Assembly (NCBI GenBank): GCA_947487175.1
Contig: CANKVM010000004.1
Location: 1 to 59,739, forward strand
From: Flavobacteriales bacterium
GTDB lineage: Bacteria; Bacteroidota; Bacteroidia; NS11-12g; UBA955
Direction: 5' to 3'
DNA length: 59,739 nt
The notes below the pieces were generated by a model. The model saw only the letters and a program-made list of their open reading frames with translations, searched no databases and had not been told where the DNA came from. This document shows, piece by piece, positions 16,188 to 25,314 of this stretch (positions are counted from its first letter, which is position 1; every line of letters begins with the position of its first letter). Position numbers and translations under genes: made by a program.

Positions 16188-18023
16188 ATGGCAAATACAC
16201 CGGATCTCGGTAAAATGAGTGTAGCAGAGCTGCGTACAATGGCTACTGCATTGGAAGTTCAAGGGACTGAAAAGTTAAAAAAACCTGAGATTATTGCTGC
16301 AATTGAAAAAATTGCAAATAAATCTGAATCTAATTCTTCAAATACTGATGTAAATATCGCAGTTTTCGAAGAAGCTGCTGCTAAACGCAAACGTGTTCCA
16401 GTAAAAAATGAATTGATTTCTACTGAACCTGTGGTTGAAATAACCGAGGCAAAAGTGGAGGATCAAGATACTACTGAAAACTTAGCTGATAAATCTGTTG
16501 CAACTGATTCGAACGACCGCGAAAAACGCAATTTTAGAGAACGCAAAAACAAAGGATTTAAAAATGGGCCAACGGATACCAAAGAAAACGAAAGCGTTGC
16601 TCCTGTTTCTAGTTTACCAGTTCCAGAAAATCAGAGTGAAGTAAATAGGTACAACAATCCAAGGACCAATCAAGCGCCTAATCCCCGTTTGAGTAATAAT
16701 CCCAATCACCCAAGTCATCCAAATCATCCTAGAAACCCGAACAACAGAAACAATGCAAATCAAAATGCAAAAGTTTCTTCGGAGGGAAATACTGAAGTAG
16801 TTTTAGAAACGAATTTTAATGTAAATCCTGATCACGTTGATCGCCAAAAACCACAAGAAACTGAGGACGAAAAACGCAAACGCGAAATTTTGGCTCAGTT
16901 AATGGAAATGGATGGCATTGTAGTTACACAAGGTGTTTTGGAAACTGTGCCAGATGGATATGGTTTTTTAAGATCCCCTGATTACAATTATATGGCATCT
17001 CCAGATGACGTATACGTTCCAGGATATTTGATAAAGCAAAATGGTTTGAAGGTGGGAGATACCATTCGTGGTAGCATTCGTCCCCCAAAAGACAATGAAA
17101 AATACTTTTGTTTGGTGAAAATTGAGTCTGTAAATGGCAAAACACCGGAAGAAGTAAGAGATAGGGTGGCATTTGAGCACTTAACACCATTATTCCCTGA
17201 TGAAAAATTAAATTTGTGCGACAATCCTAAGAACTATCCTAATAGAATTATCGATATGGTTTCTCCAATTGGTAAAGGTCAGCGAGGATTGATAGTGGCG
17301 CAACCGAAAACAGGTAAAACTTGGTTGTTGAAAGGAATTGCAAACGCAATTGCTGCCAATCACCCTGAAGTGTATATGATTATCTTGCTCATTGATGAAC
17401 GTCCTGAAGAGGTTACCGACATGGCAAGAAGTGTGAGGGCAGAAGTTGTTGCTAGTACATTTGATGAGCCGGCCGACAAGCATGTGAAATTGTCGAACAT
17501 GGTTTTAGAAAAGGCAAAAAGATTGGTAGAGTGTGGTCACGATGTTGTAATTCTGTTAGATTCAATTACACGATTGGCAAGGGCATATAATACCGTTCAA
17601 CCTGCATCTGGTAAAATATTGTCGGGTGGTGTTGATGCGAATGCATTACACAAACCTAAGAGATTCTTTGGTGCGGCCAGAAATATTGAAAATGGAGGTT
17701 CTTTAACAATTATTGCAACAGCATTAACCGATACGGGTTCTAAAATGGATGAAGTTATTTTTGAAGAATTTAAAGGTACCGGTAATATGGAATTGCAGTT
17801 AGACCGTAAATTGTCGAACAAGCGAATATTCCCAGCTATCGATATATTGGCATCGAGCACAAGACGAGAAGACTTATTAATTGACAAAGTTTCATTGCAA
17901 AGAATGTGGGTATTGAGAAATCATTTATCAGACATGAATGCGGAAGAAGCAATGAATACTTTCTTGAGATACATGCAAAACACCAAAGACAATACAGAAT
18001 TCTTGGTGAGCATGAATGGATAA
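16188..18023 (+). CDS. rho: Transcription termination factor Rho, with long disordered insertion
   Basis: Hexameric RNA helicase that terminates transcription. The 611-residue protein is much longer than E. coli Rho (419). Residues 8-45 form the Rho_N domain ([12 protein letters not shown]); about 46-230 is low-complexity and charged, with an Asn/Pro/His-rich stretch at about 153-195; residues 240-320 are the RNA-binding cold-shock-like domain ([13 protein letters not shown]); the RecA-like ATPase follows with AQPKTGKT (about 371-378) and LIDERPEEV. The 187-nt upstream region carries a weak terminator and no other recognised element; rho genes are commonly autoregulated through their leader, which I cannot demonstrate here. 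Confidence 0.96.
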   Translation: MANTPDLGKMSVAELRTMATALEVQGTEKLKKPEIIAAIEKIANKSESNSSNTDVNIAVFEEAAAKRKRVPVKNELISTEPVVEITEAKVEDQDTTENLADKSVATDSNDREKRNFRERKNKGFKNGPTDTKENESVAPVSSLPVPENQSEVNRYNNPRTNQAPNPRLSNNPNHPSHPNHPRNPNNRNNANQNAKVSSEGNTEVVLETNFNVNPDHVDRQKPQETEDEKRKREILAQLMEMDGIVVTQGVLETVPDGYGFLRSPDYNYMASPDDVYVPGYLIKQNGLKVGDTIRGSIRPPKDNEKYFCLVKIESVNGKTPEEVRDRVAFEHLTPLFPDEKLNLCDNPKNYPNRIIDMVSPIGKGQRGLIVAQPKTGKTWLLKGIANAIAANHPEVYMIILLIDERPEEVTDMARSVRAEVVASTFDEPADKHVKLSNMVLEKAKRLVECGHDVVILLDSITRLARAYNTVQPASGKILSGGVDANALHKPKRFFGAARNIENGGSLTIIATALTDTGSKMDEVIFEEFKGTGNMELQLDRKLSNKRIFPAIDILASSTRREDLLIDKVSLQRMWVLRNHLSDMNAEEAMNTFLRYMQNTKDNTEFLVSMNG

Positions 18024-18207
18024 ATTGGTAATTATTGACTTTTTTATTCCAATTTTTTATTCTTGCTTTTTTTATTTTAGTATAAAACATTGTATTTCTT
18101 TATTTTAAAAAGCATTGCACTAAAAAAAGTACTATTTGAAAAAATGTTAATAAACCAACATACTACGTTTGGTTTGGTTTGTTATTTTTACAACCGAATT
18201 TAAGTAT

Positions 18208-18525
18208 ATGGATAAACTAAAAGTTGTTACGGATTATGCTAAATTAACCCCTGAGTTATTGGAGTTATTTAACGAAACCTACCCACATGGAATTGCTGGG
18301 AAAACAATCCGTTTCCCAAATTCAAAAGGCGAAATTGTAACCGCAGTGAGATTGGAAACAGAAGAGAGAATTTATTTGGTGAAATTGAGTGCGAAAGCAA
18401 AAGAGATCCTTACAGAAGATGATTTAGACGCAATGATTCGACCTCTTGGAAAAGATGCCGAAGCAGAAGAAGGTGAAGAAGAACCAGAAGAGGATGCACC
18501 AAAAGAAGAGGCTGAAGAAGATTAA
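18208..18525 (+). CDS. Small acidic conserved hypothetical protein
   Basis: Protein of 105 residues. The ATG at 18208 is preferred to the track start 18169, whose first 13 residues look untranslated. The first 75 residues form a compact domain (DKLKVVTDYAKLTPELLELF, then YPHGIAGKTIRFP), followed by a strongly acidic Glu-rich tail. I do not recognise a named family; similar short proteins with acidic tails occur near rho in Bacteroidota, as far as I recall. No signal peptide or membrane segment is visible, so it is probably cytoplasmic. Function unknown. Confidence 0.65.
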   Translation: MDKLKVVTDYAKLTPELLELFNETYPHGIAGKTIRFPNSKGEIVTAVRLETEERIYLVKLSAKAKEILTEDDLDAMIRPLGKDAEAEEGEEEPEEDAPKEEAEED

Positions 18526-18567
18526 TCTTTCTTTGGTAATTGGATAATAATTATCCAACTTTGCACC

Positions 18568-19275
18568 ATGTCTAAACCAGTTGCAGTTATTACTGGAGCC
18601 TCCAGAGGAATAGGTCGTTCAATTGCAATTAAATTTGCATCAAACGGATTTGATTTATTTATTGGGGGAACCAACCCAAATACCTTAAAAGAATTACAAA
18701 GTGAACTTGAGCATGATTTTCAATGCAAATGTTCTTTTTTTGCGGCTGATTTATCTGTTGAAAATCAATGTCAATTATTTGTTGATGCAATTTTGAATCA
18801 ATATACAAAAATTGATGTTTTGGTAAACAACGCAGGAGTTTTTTTAGGTGGTAAAATGATGGAGGAAGATTCTACACAATTAGTCAAAATGATGAATACC
18901 AATTTGTTTTCAGCCTATTGGGTTACCAAGTTTTTGTGGAATTCATTTGCAGAAAATGCAAGATCACATGTATTTAATATGTGCAGTATTGCAAGTTTTA
19001 CTGCGTATGCCGCTGGTGGAAGTTATTCAATTTCAAAATTTGCATTGCTTGGTTTTTCGAAGAGTTTAAGGCTTGAGGGACTGGAGAAAGGAATTAGGGT
19101 AACATCTGTAATGCCGGGTGCAACGCTTACAGATTCATGGGCTGGAGTAGATTTGCCTGAAAGTAGGTTTATGAAACCAATGGATGTAGCCGATTCTTTA
19201 TTTGCTGCATGGTCTATCAATCAAACCTCGGTAATGGAGGAGGTTGTATTGAGACCAATATTGGGAGATATATAA
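18568..19275 (+). CDS. SDR family oxidoreductase
   Basis: Classical short-chain dehydrogenase/reductase of 235 residues. The NAD(P)-binding GASRGIGRS sits at about 11-19, NNAG near 89, the catalytic Ser in the CSIASF segment and YxxxK as YSISK near 153-157, followed by PGATLT. All catalytic residues are in place. The substrate is not predictable. A -7-like box CAACTTTG (one mismatch) ends 4 nt before the ATG, so the gene may be transcribed alone with almost no leader. It lies 42 nt after the small acidic protein. Confidence 0.88.
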   Translation: MSKPVAVITGASRGIGRSIAIKFASNGFDLFIGGTNPNTLKELQSELEHDFQCKCSFFAADLSVENQCQLFVDAILNQYTKIDVLVNNAGVFLGGKMMEEDSTQLVKMMNTNLFSAYWVTKFLWNSFAENARSHVFNMCSIASFTAYAAGGSYSISKFALLGFSKSLRLEGLEKGIRVTSVMPGATLTDSWAGVDLPESRFMKPMDVADSLFAAWSINQTSVMEEVVLRPILGDI

Positions 19276-19343
19276 TTGCGAAAATTGCGTAAAAAATTAC
19301 AAAAAGTTACACAAATAGGTAATGTTTTTTTGTTCAAAATCAT

Positions 19344-19351
19344 TATATTTG
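19344..19351 (+). promoter_or_regulatory. -7 promoter box of the T9SS gene
   Basis: TATATTTG matches TAnnTTTG and leaves a leader of roughly 25-30 nt before the ATG at 19383. No correctly spaced TTTG is visible upstream. Confidence 0.4.
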
Positions 19352-19382
19352 CCTAATTATAACATTCAAAAAACATATAGAA

Positions 19383-20714
19383 ATGAAAAAATTACTATTT
19401 TTAGGTTTCACGGTGTTGGCGGCGATGTCTGCAAATGCACAAAATTTGAGACAACCTATCGTAAGAGATCAAGGAATTCGCGCAATCACCCCGACTCGTG
19501 CTAAATCAACTAAAGTTACCCGTCGTGCTGGTACCTCTGAACTATACAATTATGTTGATGCTTACACCAATTCTACTTCGAATCAAAGTAAAAATACTTT
19601 GTTTTGGATTGCTCCCGATAGTAACGCATGTGTAGTTTACCCTACAGGCGGAAAATCAAATACCAACTTCCATGCAGTAGGTGGTTCTTTTGATCCAAAA
19701 GATACTACTTTTCTAGACGCCCCTAACACAATTTTAACCAAATTCAACCCTTATCATGTTGATACTTTAAGATTTGTTAAAGCGTATAGAAGAAACGTAA
19801 ATCAAGTTAACGTGAATGGTTCTTTGCTAGAGGTTGTCGATACATTATTCGTTCAATACTATAATGCATCAGGAATGAATATTACTGCATATAACTACCA
19901 ATCAGATCCATTGAAAAAATCTTATTGGTATGGTGTACCAAAAGGAACAACTTTTGTTCCTTTCAAAGCAACCAATAAATCTGCAATTAAAACAGATACA
20001 ATTTTATTGACTACTGCAGATGCAGATTCATTCAATATTACAGGTCAGTCGTATTTTCCAAGTGTAATAACTTTGGCTCCGGACTTCAATTCGTTGTCAA
20101 CAAACGGTACAGCTATCACAAGTAATGTTGTTGCATATTCTATCAATTTCAAACCAATGATTCCTGCGCAATTGAACGATACAATTTTAGATTGGACAAA
20201 TGCAAATTACACCAAGAAAACCAACGGTTTCGGTGTTTCTTTGGCGTTTTTTGATAAAATCCCTCATGACAACTTAAATACTCCTTATAAGATTAACAAT
20301 ACTTTTTGGACATATTCAGAATTATTAGCAGGTACAAAAGTAAGTATTTGGCAAGGTTATGTCCCTACAACTATTTACCCTACAGGGTATATGATGAATA
20401 CTGACATTCACATTACTTGCGATAACTTGTCTACCAAAGAATTGATGAATTCAAACATTGGTTTGGCTATTTATCCTAACCCAACTGCAACAAATAACAA
20501 TGCAACTGCTGTTGTTAACTTGAAGTCTGCATCTATGGTTAGTGCTAAAGTATATGACATAAACGGTCGTGTGGTATTGTCTACTTCAACCAAAGCAATG
20601 AATGCTGGCTTGAATGAATTGCCATTGGCTACTAGCAATTTGTCTACTGGTATTTACACAGTAACTATCGAATCTGCTGCAGGTACCAAATCTTCTAAAT
20701 TTATTGTTAAGTAA
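19383..20714 (+). CDS. T9SS type A sorting domain-containing secreted protein
   Basis: Exported protein of 443 residues with a signal peptide (KKLLFLGFTVLAAMSANAQ) and a C-terminal type A sorting domain of about 80 residues: LAIYPNPTA, KVYDINGRVV, LSTGIYTVTI and the terminal KFIVK. Such proteins cross the outer membrane through the type IX system and are usually attached to the cell surface or released. The central region (about 30-355) has no recognised catalytic motif and is rich in Asn, Thr and Ser, as in adhesins or surface coat proteins. Its role is unknown. A terminator follows within 30 nt. Confidence 0.88.
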   Translation: MKKLLFLGFTVLAAMSANAQNLRQPIVRDQGIRAITPTRAKSTKVTRRAGTSELYNYVDAYTNSTSNQSKNTLFWIAPDSNACVVYPTGGKSNTNFHAVGGSFDPKDTTFLDAPNTILTKFNPYHVDTLRFVKAYRRNVNQVNVNGSLLEVVDTLFVQYYNASGMNITAYNYQSDPLKKSYWYGVPKGTTFVPFKATNKSAIKTDTILLTTADADSFNITGQSYFPSVITLAPDFNSLSTNGTAITSNVVAYSINFKPMIPAQLNDTILDWTNANYTKKTNGFGVSLAFFDKIPHDNLNTPYKINNTFWTYSELLAGTKVSIWQGYVPTTIYPTGYMMNTDIHITCDNLSTKELMNSNIGLAIYPNPTATNNNATAVVNLKSASMVSAKVYDINGRVVLSTSTKAMNAGLNELPLATSNLSTGIYTVTIESAAGTKSSKFIVK

Positions 20715-20740
20715 GATTATTTAACTACACTGTATACTAA

Positions 20741-20771
20741 AAAGGACTTCCATTTGGAGGTCCTTTTTTTT
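20741..20771 (+). terminator. Rho-independent terminator
   Basis: AAAGGACTTC and GAGGTCCTTT form a 10-bp stem (one G-U pair) around CATTTG, followed by a T-run. It ends the T9SS gene 27 nt after its stop; the next gene's -7 box begins only 15 nt later. Confidence 0.75.
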
Positions 20772-20785
20772 GTTGTTGCTTCATG

Positions 20786-20793
20786 TAACTTTG
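20786..20793 (+). promoter_or_regulatory. -7 promoter box of the DUF5723 gene
   Basis: TAACTTTG ends 4 nt before the ATG at 20798, implying a leaderless or nearly leaderless mRNA. No spaced -33 TTTG is evident. Confidence 0.4.
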
Positions 20794-20797
20794 CTTT

Positions 20798-22252
20798 ATG
20801 AAAAAACTAGTTTTAGGTGCTTTATTGTTGCTTAATTTTAAATGCGTTTTGAGTCAAACGTTTTTTGGATTGCAAAATAGCAACTATGCCGGCGTTCATT
20901 CACTGTATACCAATCCTGCGTCTTTGGCTAATATGCCATTTAAGCGCTATGCAAATTTTTCATCAATTGGATTTAATATCAATAATAATTATTTAAGGTT
21001 TGAAACTCCTTTTACCTTTGGTGAACTTATTACAAATAAGGTTGATCAAAAATATAAAAATAGTGTTGGAAATATCGATTGGCAATCGAGTTGGATAAAA
21101 GAAAGTAAGTCTGGCCAAAATATGTGGGCTAATATAGAATTGGAATACAGAGGTCCTTCGTTTGCCACCCGCTATGGTGAAAATTTGGTTTGGGCAACTT
21201 CTACTCGAACAAGGAATTTTGTAAATATTTCAAATGTTGATCCCGAAATAGTAGGTTGGGCCAAATCATTATTAGATTCAGGTTCCAAATATCAAATATT
21301 AGATGCCATTGACCACACATTCGATTTAAAAGCAAACTCGTTTCAGGAAGTTTCAGCTTCTCTTTCATATTGCTTTGTGAATACCCGCGACATGAGATTT
21401 AGTATGGGAACAACAGGGAAATTACTTTTGGGGCTAGGTAGCTTTAATATTCATAACAATGGTGCTAAACTTCAAGCCTATGGACATGATTCGATTCGCT
21501 TGAATTCTTCAGATATTAAAGTAACGTATACGAATTTTGATTTTTTAAGTCAAATATTAAAAGGGGTAATTTTTGGAAGCATGCCCAATTTGAATAAAAT
21601 TTCTGGATTTGGTTATGGGCTAGATATAGGATTTGCAATTGAAGTTGGAGAAAATGATGTTCTTCAAAATAAGAATAAAAAACTACAAACTAAAAATTAC
21701 AAATGGAAAATTGCGGGTGCAGTTTTAGATTTAGGGCATATTAGTTATCCGTCAAAAACTACAGGATATTCAATTACAACATCAACTCCAGTAACATTAA
21801 ACATGCAAGATCCTGCATTTTTACAGGCCGTGACCCAAGGTTCATCAGGGGTATTTAATTATGTAACTGAATTTGCCAAGCAAAAAGGGGTATATAAATC
21901 AATTGAAGAAGACGCAGTGATAGATTTACCTACAACCATACAACTGCAAACAGATTTCCAGCTAATTAAATATATCAATATTGCAGCTCATTGGCAACAA
22001 AGATTGGCATCGGTTCAACAAAATATTATTTTGGGGAATAGTAGTTTGGTAATTGTACCGAGAATTGAAACGAAATGGTTTGAAATTTCCACCCCAATTT
22101 CAATATACGACAATTATAGTCAGTTTGGATTCGGTGCTTTTGTGCGAGTGGGACCTGTGTTTGTAGGAACTGACAATATGTTAAAATCGCTAAATACAAA
22201 ATCACATACAGGTATGAATATGTATTTTGGTATAAGTTCTGTGTTGCCTTAA
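20798..22252 (+). CDS. DUF5723 family protein, probable outer-membrane beta-barrel
   Basis: Protein of 484 residues with a signal peptide (LVLGALLLLNFKCVLSQ). The mature N-terminus NYAGVHSLYTNPASLANMP is characteristic of DUF5723, a Bacteroidota family with a FadL/PorV-like opening (a segment of the type TNPA). Repeated amphipathic strands and the closing FGFGAFVRVGPVFVG region fit an outer-membrane barrel. The function of the family is not established. It lies between a T9SS cargo gene and the convergent murA operon, so a link to surface protein handling is possible but unproven. Confidence 0.8.
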   Translation: MKKLVLGALLLLNFKCVLSQTFFGLQNSNYAGVHSLYTNPASLANMPFKRYANFSSIGFNINNNYLRFETPFTFGELITNKVDQKYKNSVGNIDWQSSWIKESKSGQNMWANIELEYRGPSFATRYGENLVWATSTRTRNFVNISNVDPEIVGWAKSLLDSGSKYQILDAIDHTFDLKANSFQEVSASLSYCFVNTRDMRFSMGTTGKLLLGLGSFNIHNNGAKLQAYGHDSIRLNSSDIKVTYTNFDFLSQILKGVIFGSMPNLNKISGFGYGLDIGFAIEVGENDVLQNKNKKLQTKNYKWKIAGAVLDLGHISYPSKTTGYSITTSTPVTLNMQDPAFLQAVTQGSSGVFNYVTEFAKQKGVYKSIEEDAVIDLPTTIQLQTDFQLIKYINIAAHWQQRLASVQQNIILGNSSLVIVPRIETKWFEISTPISIYDNYSQFGFGAFVRVGPVFVGTDNMLKSLNTKSHTGMNMYFGISSVLP

Positions 22253-22600
22253 TTAGTCAATTACTTCAACATCAACAAAATCTCCTTCGTCGTTGTTCTT
22301 GTTAATCTTACTTGGACCTGCATTTTCAGGTGATTGAAAGTTGGATGAAACCTTATTTATGAAACGGTAAACGAAAATGATACCCAACAGGTTTATTGAA
22401 GCAAAAAATATCCAGATATAAGTGACAGTTTCAATCCAAGATTTGTCTTTAAAAAGCCAAATAAAAAAACCTGTATACAATTGTCTGATAACCCATTTTT
22501 TTAATTTGGCAATTTGAATCTGTTTGATATTTTTAGCCGCATTTTGATTGTCATTCGGGTTGTTGCCAAATGCACCTGATGAAAAATTAAATTGAAACAT
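22253..22600 (-). CDS. Small membrane protein of unknown function
   Basis: Protein of 115 residues, not recognised. The N-terminal 45 residues are polar and Asn/Gln-rich (GNNPNDNQNAAKN); two hydrophobic segments follow at about 42-52 (YTGFFIWLF) and 60-80 (VTYIWIFFASINLLGIIFVY); the tail is acidic (NDEGDFVDVEVID). It begins 3 nt after murA and is probably co-transcribed with it and the DUF4290 gene. It converges with the DUF5723 gene with no gap (stops abut at 22252/22253) and no terminator hairpin is evident. Confidence 0.7.
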   Translation of the reverse strand: MFQFNFSSGAFGNNPNDNQNAAKNIKQIQIAKLKKWVIRQLYTGFFIWLFKDKSWIETVTYIWIFFASINLLGIIFVYRFINKVSSNFQSPENAGPSKINKNNDEGDFVDVEVID

Positions 22601-22603
22601 TAC

Positions 22604-23911
22604 TTAATCAATTCTAGTAATTTTAGCACCCAAGGCATTCAATCTTTCTTCGATTCTTTCATAACCTCTGTCAATTTGTTCAATATTTCGGATGGTACTT
22701 TTGCCTTTGGCACTCATTGCAGCGATGAGTAGTGCAACCCCTGCTCTAATATCTGGAGACGACATTGTAATCCCTTTAAGTTTGGTTTTTCTATCTAAAC
22801 CAATAACAGTTGCGCGATGTGGGTCGCAAAGTATAATTTGGGCGCCCATATCAATTAAATTGTCTACAAAGAACAATCTGCTTTCAAACATTTTTTGATG
22901 GATAAGAACGGTTCCTCTTGCTTGAGTAGCCGTAACCAAAGCAATTGAAATAAGGTCTGGGGTAAAGCCTGGCCAAATTTGATCAGAAATAGTTAAAATA
23001 GAACCATCTATGAAACTATCAATTTCATAGTGATCATTTTCAGGAATATAAATATCATCGCCTCTAATTTCTAGTTTGATACCCAAACGTTCAAAGGTTT
23101 TGGGAATGATTCCCAACATATCAACCCTGCAATTTTTCAAGGTGATTTCACTTTGGGTGATGGCAGCCATTCCAATGAATGAACCTATTTCAATCATATC
23201 TGGCAAACATCTGTGAACGCAACCGTTCATAGATGTTACTCCTTGAATAATAAGTTTGTTTGAGCCAGTACCATCAATCTTCGCACCCATAGCATTTAAC
23301 ATGGCGCATAATTGTTGAAGATAAGGTTCGCAGGCAGCATTGTATATGGTAGTTTCCCCTTCGGCAAGCACAGCAGCCATTAATATATTTGCAGTTCCTG
23401 TAACTGATGCTTCATCCAAATGCATGTAGCAACCTTTTAGTTGTTCAGATTGAACACGATAAAAAGATTGTTCAGCAATGTATTCAAATTTAGCGCCTAG
23501 GTTAATGAATCCCTCAAAATGAGTATCTAAACGCCTACGGCCAATTTTATCTCCACCAGGACTTGGAATATAGCCTTTGCCAAAGCGCGCTAGAAGAGGG
23601 CCCACAATCATAATTGAGCCACGCAATGCCGCACCCTGCTTTTTGAATTCAGAACTGTCTAGGAATTCTAAATTTACATTATCTGCTTTGAAGGAGAATT
23701 TACCTCTTTCAATTCGATTGGTTTTTACCCCTAAACTTTGAAGAAGTTCAATGAGTTTTAGAACATCTCTAATTTCAGGAATATTGTCGATAATTACTTC
23801 CTCTGAGGTAAGTAATACTGCACAAATTACTTGTAAAGCTTCATTTTTAGCTCCTTGAGGAATAATTTCCCCTTTTAGTTTGTGGCCACCTTCAATTTCA
23901 AATACTGCCAT
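22604..23911 (-). CDS. murA: UDP-N-acetylglucosamine 1-carboxyvinyltransferase MurA, Asp-type
   Basis: Cytoplasmic enzyme adding enolpyruvate from PEP to UDP-GlcNAc, the first committed step of peptidoglycan synthesis. The 435-residue protein has the EPT fold with the catalytic AKNEAL (Lys22, Asn23), GPLLARFG and RLDTHFEGF. In the active-site loop the usual PGGCxIG reads SPGGDKIG, so residue 121 (C115 in E. coli numbering) is Asp. In other bacteria a Cys-to-Asp change at this place keeps activity and prevents alkylation by fosfomycin. The gene lies between DUF4290 and a small membrane protein with gaps of 5 and 3 nt. Confidence 0.96.
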   Translation of the reverse strand: MAVFEIEGGHKLKGEIIPQGAKNEALQVICAVLLTSEEVIIDNIPEIRDVLKLIELLQSLGVKTNRIERGKFSFKADNVNLEFLDSSEFKKQGAALRGSIMIVGPLLARFGKGYIPSPGGDKIGRRRLDTHFEGFINLGAKFEYIAEQSFYRVQSEQLKGCYMHLDEASVTGTANILMAAVLAEGETTIYNAACEPYLQQLCAMLNAMGAKIDGTGSNKLIIQGVTSMNGCVHRCLPDMIEIGSFIGMAAITQSEITLKNCRVDMLGIIPKTFERLGIKLEIRGDDIYIPENDHYEIDSFIDGSILTISDQIWPGFTPDLISIALVTATQARGTVLIHQKMFESRLFFVDNLIDMGAQIILCDPHRATVIGLDRKTKLKGITMSSPDIRAGVALLIAAMSAKGKSTIRNIEQIDRGYERIEERLNALGAKITRID

Positions 23912-23916
23912 AAATT

Positions 23917-24600
23917 TTAAAATCTACGGTAATTTTTACCGCGGGTTTGATTTTTCTTGTTGTTATTGTTGCTGGCTTTATTGCGATTAAATCCTCCAGT
24001 GTTATTATTGTTTTTGAAGAATTTTTTAGGTTGGAAATTACTCGCATCTACAGTTACCGTAATTTCAGAACCTTCAAGTTGCAATTGCCCTTTTGATAAT
24101 ATTTTCAAATGCTCTGCAATTACCTCATTGCTTAGATTTTCATTGTTCCAAATTTTACAGCTATTGTACATAAATGAAGCAATTAAATTCACCATTTCTT
24201 GACGCAATTCTGGGTCTTGCATTTCAGATACTTTATCAACCATCATTTGAAGGTTTCTGCCATAAAATCTAAAGCGAATATTTGTGGTAGGATAACCAAT
24301 CGTTTCAGGTTTTTTTGATTTTACCTCTGGTGTTGGAATCGGGTATGGAGAATCAACATCCAATTGGTATTGCCCAATTTGAAAAATATGTCCCCACAAA
24401 ATTTCTTTGTAGTTGACTTGAAGTTTAATCTCAGGATTTAAGGCACCCATAATATTCACCAAATTGTGAACCCACTGTGTGCGCGTTTCTTTGTCGGCAA
24501 TTGATTGAATATGTGCTACATATTCTTGAATATGGCGGCCATATTCTGCAATTCTCAAATGGTCTCTTTGAGTATTGTAATCACTTTGAAGGATTGTCAT
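23917..24600 (-). CDS. DUF4290 domain-containing protein
   Basis: Protein of 227 residues. The first 165 residues match DUF4290 (YNTQRDHLRIAEYGRHIQEY, then HLVNIMGALNPE-like segment), a conserved Bacteroidota family of unknown function that is typically upstream of murA. The C-terminal 40 residues are a basic, Asn/Lys-rich low-complexity tail (NNNKKNQTRGKNYRRF), suggesting nucleic-acid or ribosome contact, which is only an inference. No signal peptide. It is first in the DUF4290-murA-membrane protein operon and divergent from the TetR-like gene. Confidence 0.85.
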   Translation of the reverse strand: MTILQSDYNTQRDHLRIAEYGRHIQEYVAHIQSIADKETRTQWVHNLVNIMGALNPEIKLQVNYKEILWGHIFQIGQYQLDVDSPYPIPTPEVKSKKPETIGYPTTNIRFRFYGRNLQMMVDKVSEMQDPELRQEMVNLIASFMYNSCKIWNNENLSNEVIAEHLKILSKGQLQLEGSEITVTVDASNFQPKKFFKNNNNTGGFNRNKASNNNNKKNQTRGKNYRRF

Positions 24601-24687
24601 TTTTGCAGTTACAAATTAAGTATTGATTTGTGTAAATTTATAAAACTTTTAGATACTTTAAATGTTCATTTTAAAGATAAATCTAAT

Positions 24688-25314
24688 ATGAAAGCAAAGA
24701 TAATAGAAAATTACATTTTGCATTACAATAGAAATGGGAAAATGCCTGTGAGTGTTTTTGCGTTTTGCGAAACAATGGAAATGAACGAATCCGATTTTTA
24801 TAATGAATTTGCAGATTTCAATTCACTTGAATCGCAGATATTAAGTCAAATTTGGATAGATTCACTTCAGAAAGTGGAAGGGCAAGAGTACTATGCAGAA
24901 TGCTCTAACAATGAAAAACTGCTTTCTGTTGTTTATGCATTTGTTGAAAATCTTAAGAATTACAGAAGCTATTTGTTGTTGAAATACAAAGATTGGAGCA
25001 ATCCGCTTGATCAAATGTCTTCAATGAACGGGTTAAAAAAATCATTTTTTAGTTATTTAGAATCTTTGCAATTTGAAAATAAAGGGATAGGCATTCAACA
25101 AGTTGACAATTTACTTGAAAAAGGAATGTACCATGCGTTGTTTACGAATCTATCTTTTGTTTTCCATTTTTGGTTGAAGGATACAAGTAAAGGATTTGAA
25201 AAAACGGATGCATGCATTGAAAAATCATTTGCATTAAGTTTTCAATTGATTGCCAATAACTCTTTATCTACTGCTTTTGATTTTGGAAAGTTTTTGTTTT
25301 CTAACTTCAAATGA
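24688..25314 (+). CDS. TetR family-like transcriptional regulator
   Basis: Protein of 208 residues. The start at 24688 (MKAKIIENYIL) is preferred because the track's start runs through the divergent promoter and into the DUF4290 gene. Residues 1-50 are a degenerate TetR-type helix-turn-helix: an N-terminal helix, then MPVSVFAFCETMEMNESDFYNEFADF, in place of the usual T-xx-A-xxxGVSxxxLYxHF. The rest is all-helical, as in TetR ligand domains. The last 4 nt overlap the ABC1 kinase gene (ATGA). The pairing with an ABC1 kinase recurs in Bacteroidota, to my knowledge; the ligand and the operator are unknown. Confidence 0.68.
   Translation: MKAKIIENYILHYNRNGKMPVSVFAFCETMEMNESDFYNEFADFNSLESQILSQIWIDSLQKVEGQEYYAECSNNEKLLSVVYAFVENLKNYRSYLLLKYKDWSNPLDQMSSMNGLKKSFFSYLESLQFENKGIGIQQVDNLLEKGMYHALFTNLSFVFHFWLKDTSKGFEKTDACIEKSFALSFQLIANNSLSTAFDFGKFLFSNFK

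Noticed and set aside
16924-17887. Several minus-strand ORFs under rho
   Set aside because: Shadows of rho; the + frame has complete Rho motifs.
24505-24687. N-terminal extension of the TetR-like ORF
   Set aside because: The 61 extra residues overlap the divergent DUF4290 gene and have a composition unlike a helix-turn-helix protein.
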